A stretch of DNA of 64,000 nt from Streptomyces hygroscopicus. Its GTDB lineage: Bacteria; Actinomycetota; Actinomycetes; Streptomycetales; Streptomycetaceae. Every line of letters starts with the position of its first letter. The first letter of the stretch is position 1. A program made the translations under genes and the position numbers. The notes beneath the pieces were generated by a model. The model ran no database searches. It worked only from the letters and a program-made list of their open reading frames with translations, and had not been told where the DNA came from. Location of the stretch: positions 62,001 through 126,000 of the forward strand of contig NZ_LBMW01000022.1 of assembly GCF_026168105.1 (NCBI RefSeq), given 5' to 3'. This document shows positions 32,111 to 41,537 of the stretch, in pieces.

Positions 32111-33169
32111 ATGACATCCAACCGAAGTAGCCGTCTTGAAGCATTAGGAGCGTTCCTTCCTCCAACTGTGCAGTCGACCCCGGATCTCGTCGCCCAGGTC
32201 ACCGGTGTCCCGGGGCTCGACCTTCAGGGGATCACCGGGGTGGCGGAACGCCGGGTCTACGACGCGCGGCCGGCGGCCCACGAGGATTCGTACGGGCTCG
32301 CGCTCAAGGCCGCCCGTGACTGCCTGGAAAAGTCCCGGTACGAAGCGGCGGATCTGGACGTGATCATCAACGCGTCGATCACACGCTTCAAGGACGGGTC
32401 GGACTTCTACTTCGAGCCGTCCTTCGCCCGGCAGCTGGCGGCCGAGCTCGGCGCCCGCTCCGCCATTCACTTCGACATATCCAACGCCTGCGCCGGGATG
32501 ATGACCGGGGTGTACCTGCTGGACCGCATGGTCCGGGCCGGGATCGTACGCACCGGCATGGTGGTGAGCGGTGAGCAGAACACCCGGGTCGCCGAGACGG
32601 CGGCGGCGGAGATCACCGACTCGTACGACCCGCAGTTCGCGTCGCTTTCGGTGGGGGACGCCGCGGTCGCGGTGATCATCGATGAGTCACGGGACGAGGC
32701 GGACCGGATCCACTACGTGGACCTCATGACCTGCTCCGAGTACTCGCACCTGTGCCTCGGCATGCCGAGCGACAGGACCGAGGGCATAGCCCTCTACACG
32801 GACAACAAGCAGATGCACAAGCGGGACCGGCTGCGGCTGTGGCCCACGTTCCACGCAGATCTGCTGGCCAAGCACGGGCGCACCTTCGCGGACGAGGGTT
32901 TCGACTATGTCGTCCAGCACCAGGTGGGCACGCGGTTCGTGGAGTACGTCAACGCCATGGCCGCGACCGAGTTCGAAACGCCCATGCCGCAGTCGCTGTC
33001 CGTGGTCGAGGAGTTCGGCAACACGTCCTCCAACTCGCACTTCCTGGTGCTGCGCCAGCATCTGAGGGCCGGAACAGCGCGCCAGGGCCGCAAGTACCTG
33101 CTGGTGCCCGCCGCTTCCGGCGTCGTCACCGGGGCCCTGTCCGCCACGATCTCCAGCCTGGGTGTGTGA
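32111..33169 (+). CDS. lstA: LstA-like beta-ketoacyl synthase III (OleA-type) catalytic subunit
   Basis: A 352-residue thiolase-fold enzyme with a complete triad: Cys127 in ISNACAGMMTG, His at about 270 in VVQHQVGTRF, and Asn at about 304 in EFGNTSSNS. Gene order and partners match the lipstatin operon, in which LstA and LstB form a heterodimer that joins two fatty acyl groups by non-decarboxylative Claisen condensation, giving the branched 2-alkyl-3-keto acid. Catalytic residues are present in this subunit only. Acyl partners would be a dienoyl C14-type and a C8-type chain in lipstatin; chain lengths here cannot be read. ATG 32111 has GAGGAAGAGG upstream. First gene of a six-gene operon, three bases from lstB. 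Confidence 0.88.
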   Translation: MTSNRSSRLEALGAFLPPTVQSTPDLVAQVTGVPGLDLQGITGVAERRVYDARPAAHEDSYGLALKAARDCLEKSRYEAADLDVIINASITRFKDGSDFYFEPSFARQLAAELGARSAIHFDISNACAGMMTGVYLLDRMVRAGIVRTGMVVSGEQNTRVAETAAAEITDSYDPQFASLSVGDAAVAVIIDESRDEADRIHYVDLMTCSEYSHLCLGMPSDRTEGIALYTDNKQMHKRDRLRLWPTFHADLLAKHGRTFADEGFDYVVQHQVGTRFVEYVNAMAATEFETPMPQSLSVVEEFGNTSSNSHFLVLRQHLRAGTARQGRKYLLVPAASGVVTGALSATISSLGV

Positions 33170-33172
33170 CCG

Positions 33173-34090
33173 ATGAGCATGGTTGTCAAGGCCGCCAGGA
33201 CCGTCCGGCCGCTCCCGTCCGACGATGCCGCCTCCTCCGTCCGGCTGGCCTCCAGGGCGGCGCGGGACTGCCTGGCGGAAGCCGGGCTCTCGCCCGACTC
33301 GGTGGGCGTACTGATCAACGTCGGTGTCTACCGCGAGTCCAACACTTTCGAACCGGCCGTCGCCGCGCTGGTCCAGAAGGAGGTGGGCATCAATCTCGAC
33401 TACCTGGCGAGCCCGATGCCCGTCGCCGGGTTCTCCTTCGATCTGATGAACGGCGCCTGCGGCGTCCTGAACGCCCTTCAGGTCGCCCACGCACTGCTGG
33501 AAACCGGCTCCACCGAGCGGGTGCTGATCACCGCGGCCGACGCGCACCCCGGCGGACGCGCGGCGGACGACGACGCCTATCCCTACGCCGACTTCGGCGG
33601 GGCACTTTTGCTCGAACGCGCCGCCGAGCCCGGATACGGGTTCGGTCCCGTCCTGCTGCGCAGCGGGGGCGGGCCGGCGGGTACCCGGGGCTATCTGAAC
33701 ACCGCGGCCATGGGGACCGGGGGCCGCGGCATGATCACCGTCGAGCGGGACACCGACCGGGTGGAGACGCTGCTCGGCCTGGCAGCCGACGCCGTGGACG
33801 AGTACGCCGCCGCGGAGCGGCTCGACCTGGACCGCACCCTGCTGCTGTGCACCAGGGCCGCGCCCGACTTCGCCGACCGGCTCACGCGGCGCCTCGGCCT
33901 GCACCCCGGGTCGGTTCTCGCGCCCACGGCCGAGGGCGCGGACGGCGAACCGCACACCGCCGCCCCGATCGCCGGATACCTGCGAGCCCGGCACGGCGGT
34001 CTGCCCGCGGGCAAGGACCACCTGCTGCTGGTCACCGCCGGAGCGGGTCCGAGCGCCGCCTGTGTGAGCTACCGGCCGCGGGACTGGTGA
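33173..34090 (+). CDS. lstB: LstB-like beta-ketoacyl synthase III partner subunit
   Basis: A 305-residue thiolase-fold protein. The nucleophile loop keeps a cysteine (FDLMNGACGVLNAL), but the His and Asn boxes are gone: the His loop reads LLLCTRAAPDF and the Asn position is HTAAPIAGYL. A glutamate at residue 60 (ESNTFEPAVAAL) corresponds to the residue that OleA-type enzymes donate across the dimer interface as base. It therefore serves as the non-classical half of the LstA-LstB heterodimer, giving Glu60 to the LstA active site. This assignment follows published work on lipstatin and OleA; the residue match is visible. It ends ten bases before lstC. Confidence 0.85.
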   Translation: MSMVVKAARTVRPLPSDDAASSVRLASRAARDCLAEAGLSPDSVGVLINVGVYRESNTFEPAVAALVQKEVGINLDYLASPMPVAGFSFDLMNGACGVLNALQVAHALLETGSTERVLITAADAHPGGRAADDDAYPYADFGGALLLERAAEPGYGFGPVLLRSGGGPAGTRGYLNTAAMGTGGRGMITVERDTDRVETLLGLAADAVDEYAAAERLDLDRTLLLCTRAAPDFADRLTRRLGLHPGSVLAPTAEGADGEPHTAAPIAGYLRARHGGLPAGKDHLLLVTAGAGPSAACVSYRPRDW

Positions 34091-34100
34091 CCGCCGCCCG

Positions 34101-36074
34101 ATGACTGCTTTGAACGGATCCACCGATCTGAACGGTTCCACCGAGGGGCTCGCCACCCTGCTGGAGCGCAACGCGCGCCTCTTTCCCTCGAAGACGGCGA
34201 TCATCCACCCGGACGGCCGTGAGCCGGACGGCAGGGTCCGCTACCGGGAACTGGCCTACGGCGTGCTCCAGGAGCAGGTCGAAGGCCTCGCGGCCGGGCT
34301 GGCGGACATCGGCATCACCCGAGGCACCCGTACGGTGCTGATGGCGGCGCCGGGGCCCGACCTGTTCGCGCTCGCCTTCGCACTGTTCCGGCTCGGCGCG
34401 GTTCCGGTGGTGGTCGACCCGGGCATGGGCGTGCGGCGGATGCTCCACTGCTACCGGGCGGTGGGCGCCGAGGCCTTCATCGGCCCGCCGGTCGCCCACG
34501 CGGTGCGGGTGCTCAGCCGTCGTACCTTCGCCCGTACCCGGATCACGGTGACGCTGGGGCGCCGCTGGTTCTGGGGCGGCCACACCCTGGAGAAGCTGCG
34601 CGGCACCGCGCCCGGAGACGGCAACGGTCACGTCACCGGCGACGACCTGATGATGATCGGATTCACCACCGGTTCCACGGGCCCGGCCAAGGGCGTGGAG
34701 TTCACCCACCGGATGGGCGTCGCCATGGCCCGTGAGCTGCAGTCCGCGCACGACCGCGGCCGCGACGACGTGTCCCTGATCACCCTGCCGCTGTTCGGGA
34801 TGTTCGATCTGGTCTTCGGCTCCACCCTGGTCGTGGCCCCGGTGGCGCCCTCCAGGGTCGCCGACGCCGAGCCCGGCCCGCTGGTGGACGCGCTGGCCCG
34901 CTTCGACGTCACCACCATGTTCGCCTCCCCCGCCCTGCTGCGGGCCCTCGGTGCCCACCTGACACGGCAGCCGGCCGAACTGCCCGCGCTCCGTTGCGTG
35001 GTGTCCGGAGGCGCGCCCGTACCCGCCGAGGTGGTGGCCACGCTTCGCGCCGTACTGGACGAGAAGGCCAAGGTCCATGTGACCTATGGGGCCACGGAGG
35101 TGTTGCCCATCTCGTCCCTGGAGTCCGCCGAGATCATCGAGGATACGGCGGCGCTCGGCGCACTCGGCCTGGGTACCTGTGTGGGCCGCCGGCTTGCCGG
35201 TCTGGACCTGCGGATCATCGCGGTCACCGACGATCCGCTGCCCGACTTCGGGACCGCCCGGGCCCTGCCGGCCGGGGAGGTCGGCGAGATCGTCGTGACC
35301 GGGGACTCGGTGAGCCCGCGGTACCACCGCGACCCGGCCGCGGACGCGCTGCACAAGGTCCACGAGTACCGCGGAGACGTCGAGCCGGAGCGTGTCTGGC
35401 ACCGCACCGGTGACCTCGGTTACCTGGACGGGCAAGGGCGGCTCTGGTTCTGCGGGCGCAAATCCCAGCGGGTGCGCACGGCGGACGCGGACCTGTACAC
35501 CGTGTGCTGCGAGGGCGTGTTCAACGCCCACCCCCTGGTACGGCGCAGCGCATTGGTGGGCGTCGGACAGCGGCCCGTGGTCTGCGTGGAGACCGAGCCG
35601 GGCGTCGACGGGGAGCGGTGGCGGGCGATGCAGGGCGAGTTGCACACCCTGGCCGACGGCAGCCGGGCGACGACGGGACTGCGGGACTTCCTGCGCCATC
35701 CCGGTTTCCCGGTCGACGTCCGTCACAACGCGAAGATCAACCGCGAGGAACTGGCCCGCTGGGCCGGACGCCGGCTCGCCCCGGGGTCGGCCCCGCCGGG
35801 GTGGCGGGCACGCGCCCTGCGCGCCATACCGCTGGCGGGCTGGGCCTACCTGCTCTACGGCACCGTCCGGTCCTTCGACGCCGTACCGCTGGTGGCGCTG
35901 TGGTGGATCGACGCGTTCCTGAGCATCGTCGTGCACGCCGCCCAGGTCCCCAAGGCGCTGCCCCGAGGCAGGGCGGTCGGCCGCTCCACGGCCATGACGG
36001 TCTGGCTCACCATGATCTACGGGGCCACCTGGTGGCGACAGCTGCCCGCGGTCCGGACGGGGGTGACGCCATGA
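34101..36074 (+). CDS. lstC: LstC-like acyl ligase / beta-lactone synthetase (OleC family)
   Basis: A 657-residue ANL-superfamily enzyme. The P-loop is GFTTGSTGPAKGVEF, A5-like motif HVTYGATEVLPIS, and the hinge region WHRTGDLGYLDGQGRLWFCGRK. The large size and the C-terminal hydrophobic segment (IPLAGWAYLLYGTV and beyond) match OleC, which adenylates a 2-alkyl-3-hydroxy acid and closes the beta-lactone ring with loss of AMP. In lipstatin this ring is the lipase warhead. The C-terminal helices suggest membrane contact with hydrophobic substrate. Its stop overlaps the lstD start (ATGA). Confidence 0.86.
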   Translation: MTALNGSTDLNGSTEGLATLLERNARLFPSKTAIIHPDGREPDGRVRYRELAYGVLQEQVEGLAAGLADIGITRGTRTVLMAAPGPDLFALAFALFRLGAVPVVVDPGMGVRRMLHCYRAVGAEAFIGPPVAHAVRVLSRRTFARTRITVTLGRRWFWGGHTLEKLRGTAPGDGNGHVTGDDLMMIGFTTGSTGPAKGVEFTHRMGVAMARELQSAHDRGRDDVSLITLPLFGMFDLVFGSTLVVAPVAPSRVADAEPGPLVDALARFDVTTMFASPALLRALGAHLTRQPAELPALRCVVSGGAPVPAEVVATLRAVLDEKAKVHVTYGATEVLPISSLESAEIIEDTAALGALGLGTCVGRRLAGLDLRIIAVTDDPLPDFGTARALPAGEVGEIVVTGDSVSPRYHRDPAADALHKVHEYRGDVEPERVWHRTGDLGYLDGQGRLWFCGRKSQRVRTADADLYTVCCEGVFNAHPLVRRSALVGVGQRPVVCVETEPGVDGERWRAMQGELHTLADGSRATTGLRDFLRHPGFPVDVRHNAKINREELARWAGRRLAPGSAPPGWRARALRAIPLAGWAYLLYGTVRSFDAVPLVALWWIDAFLSIVVHAAQVPKALPRGRAVGRSTAMTVWLTMIYGATWWRQLPAVRTGVTP

Positions 36075-37126
36075 AAGTTCTGGTCACCGGAGCGTCCGGC
36101 TTTCTCGGCGGTCACCTTGTGGACGCCTGCATCCGCGAGGGCCATCACGTGAGAGCGCTCGTACGGCCCACCAGCGATGTGGCCCGTCTGCGTACCGTCC
36201 CGGGTGTGGACATGGTCCACGGGGATCTGCGCGACGCCGAGGCGCTGCGACGGGCCGCCGAGGGGGTGGACGTCGTCTTCCACAGCGCGGCCAGGGCCGT
36301 CGACCACGGCACCCGCGCCCAGTTCTGGGACGCCAACGTCGCCGGAACCCAGCGGCTGCTCGACGCCGCGTCCGGGGCGGGCGTGCGGCGGTTCGTGTTC
36401 GTCAGTAGCCCCAGCGCCCTGATGCGGAGGGACGAGGGCGACCGACTCGACATCGACGAGAGCACCCCGTACCCGGACCGCTGGCTGAACCTGTACTCCG
36501 AGACCAAGGCCGTGGCCGAGCAACGCGTACGAGCCGCGAACCGGCCCGGGTTCACCACGTGCGCGCTGCGCCCGCGCGGCATCTGGGGGCCGCGCGACCA
36601 CTCCGGATTCCTGCCCAAGCTTCTTGCACGGATGCTGGACGGACGGCTGCCCGACCTCTCCGGCGGCAAGCGGGTGCTGGTGTCGCTGTGTCACTGCGAC
36701 AACGCGGTCGACGCCTGTCTGCGTGCCGCCTTGGCCCCCGCGGACCGCGTCGGCGGCAACGCGTACTTCGTCGTGGACGCGGAGCGGACCGACCTGTGGG
36801 CCTTCCTCGCCCGCGTCGCCGAGATGTTCGGGGGCCGCCCGCCCACTCGTCGTGTCCCCGGGCCGGTCAGGGACGCACTTGTGGAGGCGGCGGAGCTGCT
36901 GTGGCGGCTGCCTCCGCTCGCGGCCAGGAGGGAGCCCCCGCTGAGCAGGTACTCGATGGCCCTGCTCACCCGTTCCGCGACGTACGACACGGGGGCGGCG
37001 GAGCGGGACTTCGGCTACGTACCGCGGATGAGCCAGGAGGCGGGACTGCGGCAGCTGGCCGACTGGGCCGCGTCGATCGGCGGGGCGGAAGAGTTCGTGC
37101 GGTCCGTACGCCGGGGGGCGAAATGA
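36071..37126 (+). CDS. lstD: LstD-like 3-keto reductase (OleD / 3beta-HSD family)
   Basis: A 351-residue extended SDR. The cofactor loop VTGASGFLGGHLVDA opens the protein, and the Tyr/Lys pair is in LYSETKAVAEQ with the Ser in FVSSPSAL. It reduces the 2-alkyl-3-keto acid from LstA/B to the 3-hydroxy acid that LstC lactonises. Similarity to 3-beta-hydroxysteroid dehydrogenases is typical of OleD/LstD. Coupled to lstC and lstE by ATGA overlaps on both sides. No oddities. Confidence 0.87.
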   Translation: MKVLVTGASGFLGGHLVDACIREGHHVRALVRPTSDVARLRTVPGVDMVHGDLRDAEALRRAAEGVDVVFHSAARAVDHGTRAQFWDANVAGTQRLLDAASGAGVRRFVFVSSPSALMRRDEGDRLDIDESTPYPDRWLNLYSETKAVAEQRVRAANRPGFTTCALRPRGIWGPRDHSGFLPKLLARMLDGRLPDLSGGKRVLVSLCHCDNAVDACLRAALAPADRVGGNAYFVVDAERTDLWAFLARVAEMFGGRPPTRRVPGPVRDALVEAAELLWRLPPLAARREPPLSRYSMALLTRSATYDTGAAERDFGYVPRMSQEAGLRQLADWAASIGGAEEFVRSVRRGAK

Positions 37127-40100
37127 ACACTGTCCGACGCGCGGGGCGCGAGACCCGATGGGCTTCCGGAAGAGATATGCGAGAGCGGATCGGTGATGTG
37201 AGGACCAGGGCCGAGGGCACGGACCACCAGGAGCGCTTCCGGCGTCCGGTGTCCCCCAACGAGTGGCTTTACCTGGCCTTCGAACGGCGCAAGGGGGCAC
37301 CGTTCGTCATCCAGCTGGTCGTCGAGGGCCGCGGCACCATCGCGCCCGGCACGTTGCGGCGAGCCGTCGCCGACGCGTCCCGGGCGTGCCCCGGAGCGCG
37401 TCTGACGCTGTCCGGCCGGACGTGGGTGGACAGCGGCCGGGCTCCAGCCGTCCGGGAAGTGACGGATCTCGGCCAGGGACTGCGCGCGCCGCTCGATCCC
37501 GGCAAGGGCCGCAGCTGCGAGGTGATCGTGTCGGCGGGGGAGCCGACCACGCTCGTGTTCCGCGCGCACCACGCGGTCATGGACGGCCGTGGCCTGCTCT
37601 GCTGGGCCCTCGACGTCTTCCGCGCACTGCGCGGCGAGGAGCTCGTAGGGGCGACCTCCCCCTTGTACGACCTTTCCCTACTGGACGAGTTGACAGGTGC
37701 CGGTGGCGGTGCCGGTGCCGGTGGCGGTGCCTTACGCCGCAGACAGCGGCAGCAGGCGAAGTGGCCCTCCCCGCTCGGCGGCGCGCGCCGCCCGGACGCT
37801 CTTTTGCGGGCCTCCACGCGCGCCGGAGCCCACTGGGCCAGGCGTGCCCTCGACGGCGTCCATCACGACCTGGTGGCGAAGATCGCCGCGGCCGTCACCG
37901 ATGTCTCCGGCGCCGCCGCTCGTGTGATGGTTCCGGTGGATCTGCGCAGGCATCGCCCCGGTCTGCGGGCGAGCGGCAACCTCACCCTGCCGGTCTTCCT
38001 GGAAGGCGGGCCGGGCCAGGGCTGGTCCGAGTGGCGGGAGAATCTCCTCGGGGCACTCCTCACCGGCGACGAACTCGCCGCCGGTGAGGAACGGCATGCC
38101 CTGCGGCTGCCGCGAGGCGCGCTGCACCTCCTCGGCAGCGCGGCGGGCACCGCCTCCTCCGCGCTCGGCCGCTTTCCCTGTACGGCTCTGGTCAGCCATC
38201 TCGGCCGCATAGAGCCGGAGGCCGTGCACGCACCGGGCTTCGAGGCGGGCACGGTGTACTCCCTGCCGGTCCAGGTGCCGCTCGTCCCCGTCTCGTTCAC
38301 GACGCTCGAATTCGGCCGCCACACACAGCTGGTGGTGTCGGCCGGAGAGGGCCAGGACGTCGCCGATGCAGAGGTGCTGCTGGACGCCGTCTGCGAGACC
38401 CTGTCGCCCCCGCGGGACCGCCGGGTCAGCGGGGGCCGGGCACCACAATCGCAGGCCCCCGCCACCCTGACGTCCATGCTGCGGCACCAGGTCGGGCTGA
38501 CCCCGGACGCGGTGGCGCTGACAGGCCCGGAAGGCCCGGTGAGCTACCTCGGACTCGACCGGCGTTCCGACGTGGTGGCGGCCGAGCTGCGTGCCCGGGG
38601 TATCGGGCCCGGGGCAGTCGTCGGGCTGCTCACCGAGCGCACCCCGGCGGCCATCGCCGGTCTGTGGGGGGTGCTCAAGGCGGGCGCGGCGTATCTGCCG
38701 CTGGATCCCGGGCACCCGAAGGCCCGTATCGCCGCCCTGCTGAACGACTCCGGCGCCGCCATCTGCCTGGCGAGCGCGGCGTACGAGGCCCTGCCCGGCG
38801 ACGCCTGCCCGGTTGTCGTACTGGACGGACTGCCGGTGGAGGGCGCCGAACCCGCGGGCGAGATCGCGGCGCCCGACTCCGTCGCCTACGTGATCTACAC
38901 CTCCGGTTCCACCGGCGTGCCCAAGGGGGTGCAGGTCGAGCACCGCGCGCTGGTGGCGTACGCGAGGTGGGCGGGGGAGCGCTACGGGATCGACGCGACG
39001 TCCCGCTTCGCCCTCTTCACCTCCCTTGCCTTCGACCTCACCGGCACGGCGATCTTCCTCCCGCTGCTGGCCGGGGGCAGCATCGCTCTCGTGCCTGGGG
39101 AAGTCGGCCACCGCACCCTCACGGAACTGCTGACCGGCCTCGGTGCGAACGCCCTCAAACTCACCCCGGCCCACCTTGATCTGATCATGTCCCTCGGTGC
39201 CGAGCCGGCGGGCTTCAGGTCCCTGGTCGTCGGCGGCGAGCAACTGCGGGGACCCGCGGCCGCGCAGGCGCACCGGCTGTTCGGACCCGGATGCCGGATC
39301 TTCAACGAGTACGGCCCCACCGAGGCGACCATCGGCTGCGTCGTCCACACCTTCGACCCGGAGCGGGACGGCGAGCGGGCCGCCGTACCCATCGGTCTGC
39401 CGGTCGACGGCACCGACGTCGTCCTGCTGGACGGGGACGGGAGCCCGGTCGGCCCCGGCGGGACCGGCGAACTCCATCTGGCCGGTGTCCAGCTCGCCCG
39501 CGGCTACCTCGGCCGACCCGAACTCGACCGCGAGCGGTTCGTCCGCCTCGCCGACGGCACCCGCGCCTACCGCACCGGCGACCTCGCCAGACTCGCCGAC
39601 CACGGCGCCCTCGAGTTCCTCGGACGCACCGACGACCAGCTGTCCATCAGGGGGTTCCGGATCGAACCCGGGGAGGTCGAGGCCGCTTTGGAACGGCATC
39701 CCCAGGTGACCCGCGCGGTCGCCGCCGCCCGCCCCGGCCCGGTGCGCGAACCACTGCTCTGTGCCTGGGTGACGGTCACCGGCGGCAGCCGCACCGAGCC
39801 GGAGGCGCTGCGCGATCACGCGGCACGGCTGCTGCCGCCCCATCTCGTCCCCACCGCCGTACGCGTCGTGGACACCTTCCCGCTGACGGTCAATGGAAAG
39901 ATCGACCGGACGGCCCTCCCGTCACCCTTCGAGGAGGACCGTCCGCCCGGAGTGGCTGCCTCCTCGGCATCGGACGGCGACCCGCTCACGACCGCCGTGG
40001 CGGCGATCTGGTCGCGCGTCCTGGGTGTCGCGGACCGCTCCATCGGGCCCGGCGACGCATTCCACCGACTCGGCGGCGACTCGCTGACGCTGCTGCTGAT

Positions 40101-40254
40101 GCTGAGTGAGATCGCTGCCGACCTGGTCCACGAGGAGGGACAGCAGGCCTTCCAGACCGCGGTGCACGGCCTGCTCCGCGACGTCACCGTCGAGCGGGTG
40201 TGCGCCGCCGTCCGCAACGCCAACGCAGGACACAATCCCGGAGCCACCACATGA
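37123..40254 (+). CDS. lstE: LstE-like NRPS (C-A-T), asparagine-type pocket
   Basis: A 1,043-residue single-module NRPS without thioesterase. The condensation domain (about 40-430) has HHAVMDG near residue 149. The adenylation domain (about 455-930) has A3 YTSGSTGVPKG, A5 NEYGPTEAT, A7 YRTGDLA and A10 TVNGKIDRTALP. The thiolation domain serine lies at about 987 in GGDSLTL. The pocket reads D-L-T-K-V-G-E-I-G-K by alignment with GrsA. Published asparagine (DLTKLGEVGK) and aspartate (DLTKVGHIGK) codes are its nearest matches, and Glu at position 322 favours asparagine. Lipstatin itself carries leucine. The C domain would esterify the beta-lactone hydroxyl with the aminoacyl group, so an asparaginyl ester is predicted, as in esterastin. 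The ATG at 37123 overlaps the lstD stop. Confidence 0.86.
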   Translation: MNTVRRAGRETRWASGRDMRERIGDVRTRAEGTDHQERFRRPVSPNEWLYLAFERRKGAPFVIQLVVEGRGTIAPGTLRRAVADASRACPGARLTLSGRTWVDSGRAPAVREVTDLGQGLRAPLDPGKGRSCEVIVSAGEPTTLVFRAHHAVMDGRGLLCWALDVFRALRGEELVGATSPLYDLSLLDELTGAGGGAGAGGGALRRRQRQQAKWPSPLGGARRPDALLRASTRAGAHWARRALDGVHHDLVAKIAAAVTDVSGAAARVMVPVDLRRHRPGLRASGNLTLPVFLEGGPGQGWSEWRENLLGALLTGDELAAGEERHALRLPRGALHLLGSAAGTASSALGRFPCTALVSHLGRIEPEAVHAPGFEAGTVYSLPVQVPLVPVSFTTLEFGRHTQLVVSAGEGQDVADAEVLLDAVCETLSPPRDRRVSGGRAPQSQAPATLTSMLRHQVGLTPDAVALTGPEGPVSYLGLDRRSDVVAAELRARGIGPGAVVGLLTERTPAAIAGLWGVLKAGAAYLPLDPGHPKARIAALLNDSGAAICLASAAYEALPGDACPVVVLDGLPVEGAEPAGEIAAPDSVAYVIYTSGSTGVPKGVQVEHRALVAYARWAGERYGIDATSRFALFTSLAFDLTGTAIFLPLLAGGSIALVPGEVGHRTLTELLTGLGANALKLTPAHLDLIMSLGAEPAGFRSLVVGGEQLRGPAAAQAHRLFGPGCRIFNEYGPTEATIGCVVHTFDPERDGERAAVPIGLPVDGTDVVLLDGDGSPVGPGGTGELHLAGVQLARGYLGRPELDRERFVRLADGTRAYRTGDLARLADHGALEFLGRTDDQLSIRGFRIEPGEVEAALERHPQVTRAVAAARPGPVREPLLCAWVTVTGGSRTEPEALRDHAARLLPPHLVPTAVRVVDTFPLTVNGKIDRTALPSPFEEDRPPGVAASSASDGDPLTTAVAAIWSRVLGVADRSIGPGDAFHRLGGDSLTLLLMLSEIAADLVHEEGQQAFQTAVHGLLRDVTVERVCAAVRNANAGHNPGATT

Positions 40255-40940
40255 TCTTCGTCGGCCGGGGCGCGCTCCTCCGGCGCGCCGTCGACTTCGC
40301 CCTCACCGTGGGCCATCGAGTCGATCTCGTATGCTCGGACGATCCCTCCGACGCCACGGCGGCACCTTTCCTGCACACCACCGACATCAACGCTCACCAG
40401 GAGCGTCTGCGGGCAGAGTGCACGGACGGAATCGTCTGGTCCATCAACAACCTGATGCTCTTCCGGACACCGCTGCTGGAGTCCGGCCTGCGGATCTACA
40501 ACATCCACAACGGCCTTCTGCCCCAGCACCGTGGCCTGCCCTCCGCGGCAGTCCTCTTCGCCATCCTCCACGGCCACACCGAGTACGGCGCCACGCTGCA
40601 CGAGGTCGACCAGGGCATCGACACCGGACGCGTCCTGGCGGAGCAGCGGTTCGGCATCGGTCCCGACGCCCGGTACCACCAGGTGCTGCTGCGCGGGGTC
40701 CAGAACTGCCACCAGCTCTTCGAACGCAGCCTTTCCGCAGTCGTCGCCGGATCACTGCCGCCTTCCGGCACCGCTCTTCCCAGGCCGGCCCACGACCCGC
40801 CTTCCGGGTACTACGGCCTGCGCGCGTTGCGCGATCTGGCCCGCTACAGCGACGACCCCGCCTACGCCCGTGCCACGGATCTGGGAGTCACCGCCGCGTT
40901 CGTCCCGGAGGTGGAGGCCGCGATCGCGCGGACCGTTTGA
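40251..40940 (+). CDS. lstF: LstF-like aminoacyl N-formyltransferase
   Basis: A 229-residue formyltransferase. The catalytic Asn and His are in YNIHNGLLPQHRGLPS, and the conserved aspartate is in LHEVDQGIDTGRVL, matching 10-formyl-tetrahydrofolate enzymes of the methionyl-tRNA formyltransferase type. Residues 'NG' replace the common 'AS/PS' after His, as in other natural-product formyltransferases. It would formylate the amino group of the amino acid bound to LstE or of the released ester. The natural asparaginyl beta-lactone esterastin is N-acetylated, so an N-formyl-asparaginyl product would be a variant. ATGA overlap with lstE. Last gene of the operon. Confidence 0.86.
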   Translation: MIFVGRGALLRRAVDFALTVGHRVDLVCSDDPSDATAAPFLHTTDINAHQERLRAECTDGIVWSINNLMLFRTPLLESGLRIYNIHNGLLPQHRGLPSAAVLFAILHGHTEYGATLHEVDQGIDTGRVLAEQRFGIGPDARYHQVLLRGVQNCHQLFERSLSAVVAGSLPPSGTALPRPAHDPPSGYYGLRALRDLARYSDDPAYARATDLGVTAAFVPEVEAAIARTV

Positions 40941-41086
40941 GCGAACCGTCTCAGTTCGGCGCTTGCACCACCACGACCATGGGTGCGGCACGCCTGGTAC
41001 GTCGGGTCACGGAGTCGGGTACGGGCGTGGGGTGTTGCGGTCGCGGTCTCGACGGAGGGGGTCGCGCCGGGGGTGTTCGGTGCGGG

Positions 41087-41436
41087 TCAGGGGGTCAGGA
41101 CGACCTTGCCCGTGACGGTGCCGGACTCCGCCAGGCGTAGTGCCTCCGAGGTCCTGGCGAGCGGCAGTTGGGCGGCGATGCGGGCGGTGACCTCGCCGCG
41201 GCGGACGGCGGCGAAGACCTCCCCGAGGTCGGACCGAAGCCGGGCGCGGAAGCGGTTCTTGCTCAGGGCCCGGCCGGCCCAGATGTTGTAGAAGGAGGCT
41301 CGGCGGCCGTTGGGCAGGCGGTTCCACAGCCAGGTGCGGGCGAGGATCTTCAATACGGGCCACTGCTTGGAGCCCGTGTCGTCGCGGGTGGAGGCGCTGC
41401 CGTAGGCGACGAGCGTGCCGCGCGGGGCGAGCAGAT
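41087..41436 (-). pseudogene. C-terminal remnant of a zinc-type alcohol dehydrogenase/quinone reductase
   Basis: The minus-strand frame from about 41,436 to the stop at 41,087 reads LLAPRGTLVAYGSAS, then WLWNRLPNGRRASFYNIWAG, and ends RTSEALRLAESGTVTGKVVLTP. This is the last third of an MDR-family NADPH:quinone reductase/alcohol dehydrogenase. The catalytic and NADPH-binding parts are missing: upstream of 41,436 the sequence becomes an unrelated terminator region. It has no proper start and is probably not expressed. The break may mark the right edge of inserted DNA, mirroring the broken oxidase at 3,172. Confidence 0.7.
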
Positions 41437-41471
41437 GTCAGGAGTATGGCAAGGCTGTCCGGACCCGCTGC

Positions 41472-41525
41472 GGCAAGCCGAACGGCACCCGTCCCTCGAG
41501 GCGGGCGCCGTTCCGTGGGCTTGCC
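41472..41525 (-). terminator. long hairpin 3' of the subtilase gene
   Basis: GGCAAGCC (41472-41479) pairs with GGCTTGCC (41518-41525), with an inner stem AACGGC...GCCGTT and CCCG...CGGG. It begins 13 bases after the subtilase stop on the minus strand, and so serves that gene. Confidence 0.65.
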
Positions 41526-41537
41526 GTGGCGGCGGCC

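Noticed and set aside
37732..39843. Minus-strand open frame of about 700 codons
   Set aside because: Shadow of the lstE NRPS gene, which has complete C-A-T motifs.
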